Of a stretch of DNA of 36,731 nt, positions 33,089 through 36,731 are shown in pieces. The notes under the pieces were generated by a model, which saw only the letters and a program-made list of their open reading frames with translations, did no database searches and was not told the DNA's origin. This stretch comes from Candidatus Hydrogenedentota bacterium (GTDB lineage: Bacteria > Hydrogenedentota > Hydrogenedentia > Hydrogenedentales > CAILVY01), in contig CAILVY010000022.1 in the NCBI GenBank assembly GCA_903837785.1, forward strand, positions 1-36,731, in the 5' to 3' direction. Made by a program: the position numbers and the translations under genes. Every line of letters begins with the position of its first letter. Position 1 is the first letter of the stretch.

Positions 33089-35680
33089 TCAGGCGGTGAT
33101 CCGGGTTTCCACGTCCACGAGCCCCTCGGCGGGTTTGCCTTCGAGGAGTTCAATGCTCTCGATGCGCAGCATGCGCGTGATGTCGTCGAGGGTCGCTTCG
33201 ATAGCCGCCTTGTTCTCGGGGGCCGCGGCAATGCGCACGTGCGCAACAGGTGCGGCCATGCTGGCGTTGGCTTCGGCTTTCGCTTTGCGCACGGCATCCA
33301 GCACCGCGACCGTCGCCTTGTACGTGAGTTCGGATTTGGGCGCAGGGATGGCGGCCAGTTCGTCGAGGCTCGGCCAGGGGCTGCGGTGGATGGACTCGTG
33401 CATGTCCGCGTCGCCCGCGTAGGCCCAGTGCCAGACTTCTTCCGTGATGTACGGGATGAAAGGGGCGAGCATGCGCAGGATGGCGCGATGGATCAGCCGC
33501 AGCGCGGCGCAGGCGGACAAGCGCCCCTCCGTCAGTTCTTCGTCGTACGTGCGCGGCTTGGCCAGTTCGAGATAGTTATCGCAGAACGTGCTCCAGAAGA
33601 ACTCTTCCGTGAGGCTGAGCGCCTGGGCGTAATCGAAGTCGTGGAAGGCCTGGGTGGCGCGTTCGACGAGCGGGCGCAGTTCGGCGATGACCGCGCGATC
33701 CGACTCGCACGTGATCTTGTCCGGGGTGAGCAGGGCCGCATCGACGCCGGAGAATCGTCCGATGGCGAATTTGCTGGCGTTGAAGAGTTTCGTGCAGAGC
33801 TTCTTCCCGACGGAGAAGACCTGCTCGTCGTACGCCGTGTCCACGCCGAGCCGGGCGCGGGCCGCCCAATAGCGGACGCTGTCCGCGCCGTATTGATCGA
33901 CGAGGGGCTCGGGCGTGATGACATTGCCCTGGCTCTTGGACATCTTCTTGCGGTCGGGATCGAGGATCCAGCCGCTCAGCACGACGTTCTTCCAGGGGAT
34001 TTCTTTCTCATGGAGATAGGCCTTGACGATCGTGTAGAAGGCCCAGGTGCGGATGATGTCATGGGCCTGGGGCCGGATGTCCATCGGGAAAAGACGCTGA
34101 TGCCGATCCGGGTCCGTGAACCACTTTGAAGCGATCTGCGGCGTGAGCGAACTGGTCGCCCACGTGTCGAGCACGTCCGGGTCGCCCGTGAAGCCGTTCG
34201 GCTGGTCGCGCTGATCTTCGGAGAAGCCGACGGGCGCGTCGGAGAGCGGGTCGATGGGCAAGTCTTCGAGCGGCGGAACGATCCGCTGGTCGTAGAGCAC
34301 TTGTCCATTCGCGTCGAGGCGGTACCACACGGGAATGGGGACGCCGAAGTAGCGCTGGCGGCTGAGGCACCACTCCTGGTTCAGCCCGTCCACCCAATGC
34401 TCGTAACGTTTGAGCATGTAGTCGGGGTGCCACTTGATCTTGCGGCCCTGTTCGAGGAGCGCCCCTTTCTTGTCCATGAGACGGGTGTACCACTGGCGGG
34501 TCGGGATGATCTCGAGGGGGCGATCGCCCTTCTCGAAGAAGCGGACGGGATGCGTGATGGGTTCCTGCGGACGCACGATGACGCCCTCGGTGTTTTGCGC
34601 GATCTCGATGATCAGGCGCTGGGCCTGCTTCACGTAGCGTCCGGACAATTGCGCGTAGACCGCGTTCGCGGCCTCGGGATCCTTGCTTTCCCAGCCCGGA
34701 GTGCCGAAAGTGATGGGCAAAAGGCAGCCGTTGCGGCCGACGACCTGGCGCAGGGGCAGGCCGAAGCTGCGCCACCACTCGACGTCCGTCTGATCGCCGA
34801 AAGTGCACACCATGACCACGCCGGTGCCCTTGGTGGGGTCGGCCTTGGGGTCGGTCATGATGGGCACGGGCACGCGGAAGAGCGGGGTAACGGCATTCTT
34901 GCCGACGTACTTCGCGTAACGTTCGTCTTCGGGGTGAACGAGCACGGCCACGCAGGCCGCCAGGAGTTCAGGGCGCGTCGTGGCGATCACGAGAGACTCG
35001 TCCGAGTCCTCGACATCAAATCGGAGATGGTTGTAGGCGCCGGGGACTTCCTTATCCACGAGTTCGGCCTGGGCGACGGCGGTCTGGAAATCGACGTCCC
35101 AGAGGACGGGCCGGTCTTCCTGGAAGATCTCGCCCTTCTCCAACAGGTCCAGGAAGCTGTATTGGGAGAGCTTGCGGCAGTGGGTGTTGATCGTGGCGTA
35201 CTCTTCATCCCAGTCATAGCTGAGGCCGAGGCGGGTCCAGAGCCGGCGAAAGGCCGCCTCATCCTCCGCCGTCACCTGATCGCAAAGTTCGACGAAGTTC
35301 TTGCGGCTGAGGGGCATGGGATCCCCCTTGCGGCCGCGCTCCGGCTTGAAGTCCGGGTCGTAATGAAGATGGGCTTCGCACTTCACGCCATAGAGGTTCT
35401 GCACCCGGCGTTCGGTCGGCAATCCATTGTCATCCCAGCCAATCGGGAAGAAAATGTTCTTTCCGGACATGCGCTGGAAGCGCACGATGAAGTCCTGATG
35501 CGAGTAGCTGAACAAATGGCCTACATGAAGCGAGCCCGAAACCGTCGGCGGGGGCGTATCGACCACAAAGGTTTCATCGCGGCCGCGCGTGGGGTCGTAG
35601 GCATAGGTCTTCTGCGTTTCCCAAAAGCGCAGCCAATGCTCTTCGGTCTGATGGGCTTCGTACTTCTTCGGCAGGTCCAT
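33089..35680 (-). CDS. valS: Valyl-tRNA synthetase, archaeal-type (type 2)
   Basis: 863 residues from ATG 35680 (AGGAG 6 nt upstream). ValS loads valine onto tRNA-Val. The class I motifs are present: HVGH in TVSGSLHVGHLFSYSHQDF, and KMSKSQGNVI. The stretch GKNIFFPIGWDDNGLPTERRVQNLYGVKC is typical of the archaeal-type ValRS also found in Rickettsia. The editing domain (about 190-350) contains ESLVIATTRPELLAACVAV and GTGVVMVCTFGDQTDVEWW. The anticodon-binding region has IPYITEEVWHW. The bacterial-type C-terminal coiled coil appears to be replaced by a short domain ending EGLVDVETRITA. Single-gene unit. No T-box is visible in the short upstream gap. Confidence 0.94.
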   Translation of the reverse strand: MDLPKKYEAHQTEEHWLRFWETQKTYAYDPTRGRDETFVVDTPPPTVSGSLHVGHLFSYSHQDFIVRFQRMSGKNIFFPIGWDDNGLPTERRVQNLYGVKCEAHLHYDPDFKPERGRKGDPMPLSRKNFVELCDQVTAEDEAAFRRLWTRLGLSYDWDEEYATINTHCRKLSQYSFLDLLEKGEIFQEDRPVLWDVDFQTAVAQAELVDKEVPGAYNHLRFDVEDSDESLVIATTRPELLAACVAVLVHPEDERYAKYVGKNAVTPLFRVPVPIMTDPKADPTKGTGVVMVCTFGDQTDVEWWRSFGLPLRQVVGRNGCLLPITFGTPGWESKDPEAANAVYAQLSGRYVKQAQRLIIEIAQNTEGVIVRPQEPITHPVRFFEKGDRPLEIIPTRQWYTRLMDKKGALLEQGRKIKWHPDYMLKRYEHWVDGLNQEWCLSRQRYFGVPIPVWYRLDANGQVLYDQRIVPPLEDLPIDPLSDAPVGFSEDQRDQPNGFTGDPDVLDTWATSSLTPQIASKWFTDPDRHQRLFPMDIRPQAHDIIRTWAFYTIVKAYLHEKEIPWKNVVLSGWILDPDRKKMSKSQGNVITPEPLVDQYGADSVRYWAARARLGVDTAYDEQVFSVGKKLCTKLFNASKFAIGRFSGVDAALLTPDKITCESDRAVIAELRPLVERATQAFHDFDYAQALSLTEEFFWSTFCDNYLELAKPRTYDEELTEGRLSACAALRLIHRAILRMLAPFIPYITEEVWHWAYAGDADMHESIHRSPWPSLDELAAIPAPKSELTYKATVAVLDAVRKAKAEANASMAAPVAHVRIAAAPENKAAIEATLDDITRMLRIESIELLEGKPAEGLVDVETRITA

Positions 35681-35784
35681 GTTCTGCTCCTGTGACAGTG
35701 AAAAACGGGGAATCCCATTCAAAAGTATAGGGAAAACAGGGGGATTATAGCAGAGTCAGGGGAAGAAACGGGAATCGCGCCGCG

Positions 35785-36453
35785 TCACACGCCCCAGAGC
35801 GGCGTGCCGTAAAACGCGATGATGTGCATGATGGTGCGCAGATAGGCTAGCGGCACATCGAGTATGTGAAATTGATTCAAGAGGACCAACGCCATCAACA
35901 AGCCAAACGGCCCGATCTGTTCAAGCGCCCGCTGGCCGGAGGGCGGCAGGAAGTAGCCCAGCACGTGGTGGCCGTCGAGCGGCGGCACTGGAATCAGGTT
36001 GAACAGCATTAACACCAGGTTGATGAGCACCAGGAACTGGAGCACCGTGATCAGAATATGAAGTATTTCCAGGTCCGGCGCGGCGCCAAACAGCACGGCC
36101 ACAACGCGGAGGGCAAGTGCCGCCACGAGCGCCAGCAGGAAGTTGGACGCGGGGCCGGCCAGAGATATGAAGACCGGGTCACGGCGAATGTTGTGGAGGT
36201 TCCGGGGGTTGAACGGCACGGGTTTCGCCCAACCGAACATCGGCAGGTTCGTCATCATGGCGAGCAGCGGGAGGATCACCGTGCCCAGGGGATCGATATG
36301 ACGCAAGGGGTTCAGGCTGATGCGCCCGAGGAAGCGGGCGGACGGATCCCCGCAACGGTCCGCCATCGCGGCGTGGGCGGACTCGTGCACACACAGCGAG
36401 AACAGCAAGCAGAGAAACTGGAGCAGGATTTCAGGTAGATTCAAGTCGTTCAC
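35785..36453 (-). CDS. Site-2-protease family zinc peptidase (M50)
   Basis: 222 residues from GTG 36453, chosen because AGGA lies about 8 nt upstream and the promoter's predicted start (near 36476) lies downstream of the alternative GTG 36480. It is a polytopic membrane metalloprotease of the M50 family. The first helix LLQFLCLLFSLCVHESAHA contains the zinc motif HESAH, and NLIPVPPLDGHHVLGYFLP supplies the third ligand in LDG. GRISLNPLRHIDPLGTVILP and SLAGPASNFLLALVAALALRV are conserved family segments. Such small M50 enzymes cleave membrane-spanning substrates; the substrate here is unknown. Single-gene unit. Confidence 0.92.
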   Translation of the reverse strand: MNDLNLPEILLQFLCLLFSLCVHESAHAAMADRCGDPSARFLGRISLNPLRHIDPLGTVILPLLAMMTNLPMFGWAKPVPFNPRNLHNIRRDPVFISLAGPASNFLLALVAALALRVVAVLFGAAPDLEILHILITVLQFLVLINLVLMLFNLIPVPPLDGHHVLGYFLPPSGQRALEQIGPFGLLMALVLLNQFHILDVPLAYLRTIMHIIAFYGTPLWGV

Positions 36454-36482
36454 AGGCACTTCCTTCGCCAAACAGCGCACGA

Positions 36483-36512
36483 AGTATACGGCACTGGAAT
36501 CAGACTATGCAA
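36483..36512 (-). promoter_or_regulatory. Promoter of the M50 peptidase gene
   Basis: TTGCAT (36507-36512) and TATACT (36483-36488) are spaced 18 nt on the minus strand. The predicted start near 36476 gives a leader of about 23 nt before GTG 36453, with room for the AGGA site. Confidence 0.65.
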
Positions 36513-36731
36513 AAGGGCGATCCGTTTCTTGACAGGCCCGCGAATAAGCCGCGCGCGATATCTTCCCTGCAGACAGAACTTTACGCGCGAGACCCTTCCC
36601 TTCCTGTGGAAAGTCCCGACCCTGGCCTGGGGCCAATCTTGAGAAAGCCCAAGAGAGCCTCTGATTCGACGCGCGCTTGACCGGTGCCCGGCTCCAGGGG
36701 TCCTTAAACCGGACTCGACCCCTTGAAATTG
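36513..36731. other. Window-end intergenic region
   Basis: About 220 bases with no supported gene. A plus-strand TTGACA at about 36530 has no convincing -10. Nothing else was recognised. Confidence 0.3.

Overview
The window is about 36.7 kb of GC-rich bacterial chromosome carrying mostly housekeeping and cell-envelope genes. No phage, transposase, CRISPR array, rRNA or tRNA is visible. The gene mix (an alignment-complex pilMNOPQ operon, secreted DUF1080/BNR/beta-helix/GH20-like proteins, a Tat-type Gfo/Idh/MocA oxidoreductase, an archaeal-type ValRS) suggests an uncultured environmental bacterium of the Planctomycetes/Lentisphaerae/Hydrogenedentota kind. That placement is inference from gene content only.

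Layout. (1) 1-1445, minus: 3'-truncated Uup-type ABC-F ATPase. (2) 1594-7251, minus: pilM-pilN-pilO-pilP-pilQ with overlapping start/stop codons and an intrinsic terminator after pilQ. pilP is split by a frameshift in a C8 tract. (3) 7252-8226: a gene-free stretch with a minus-strand RNA that looks like 6S RNA, a strong minus-strand promoter with a perfect palindrome touching its -35, and GC-rich hairpins in the leader of the next gene. (4) 8227-14212: a protein that looks like a radical SAM enzyme without its cluster-binding motif (plus), a Nif11-like small protein and a zinc-ribbon/MshEN-like/HDOD protein (minus, one operon), and a 1120-residue coiled-coil/membrane/LRR protein built on 77-residue repeats (plus). 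(5) 14238-19441, minus: riboflavin operon ribD-ribE-ribBA-(DUF2007)-ribH-nusB-PHP, behind a consensus promoter, an FMN riboswitch and an intrinsic terminator abutting ribD. (6) 19585-21621: orphan HigA-like antitoxin and a VWA lipoprotein. (7) 21826-32813: genes for secreted or sugar-related proteins (Gfo/Idh/MocA oxidoreductase, DUF1080, BNR_4-type protein, beta-helix lipoprotein, DapA/NanA-like aldolase, GH20/GH67N-like protein), interrupted by a SprA-related metalloprotease and a small unknown gene. (8) 32814-36731: G-rich tandem repeats, valS (archaeal-type), and a site-2-protease-family M50 peptidase with its own promoter.

How they work together. PilMNOPQ forms the inner-membrane platform and outer-membrane secretin of a type IV pilus. 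The HDOD protein has a domain resembling the c-di-GMP-binding MshEN domain of pilus ATPases, so it could connect second-messenger signalling to surface behaviour (inference). The rib operon would make riboflavin under FMN feedback and co-express nusB. The 21.8-32.8 kb block looks like extracellular glycan breakdown plus sugar-acid or amino-sugar metabolism.

The points most worth a second look are the pilP homopolymer frameshift, the cluster-less radical SAM-like protein beside a Nif11 gene, the 11-nt sequence shared by the FMN aptamer and its terminator, the candidate 6S RNA with the palindromic promoter downstream, and the exact 77-residue coiled-coil repeats.
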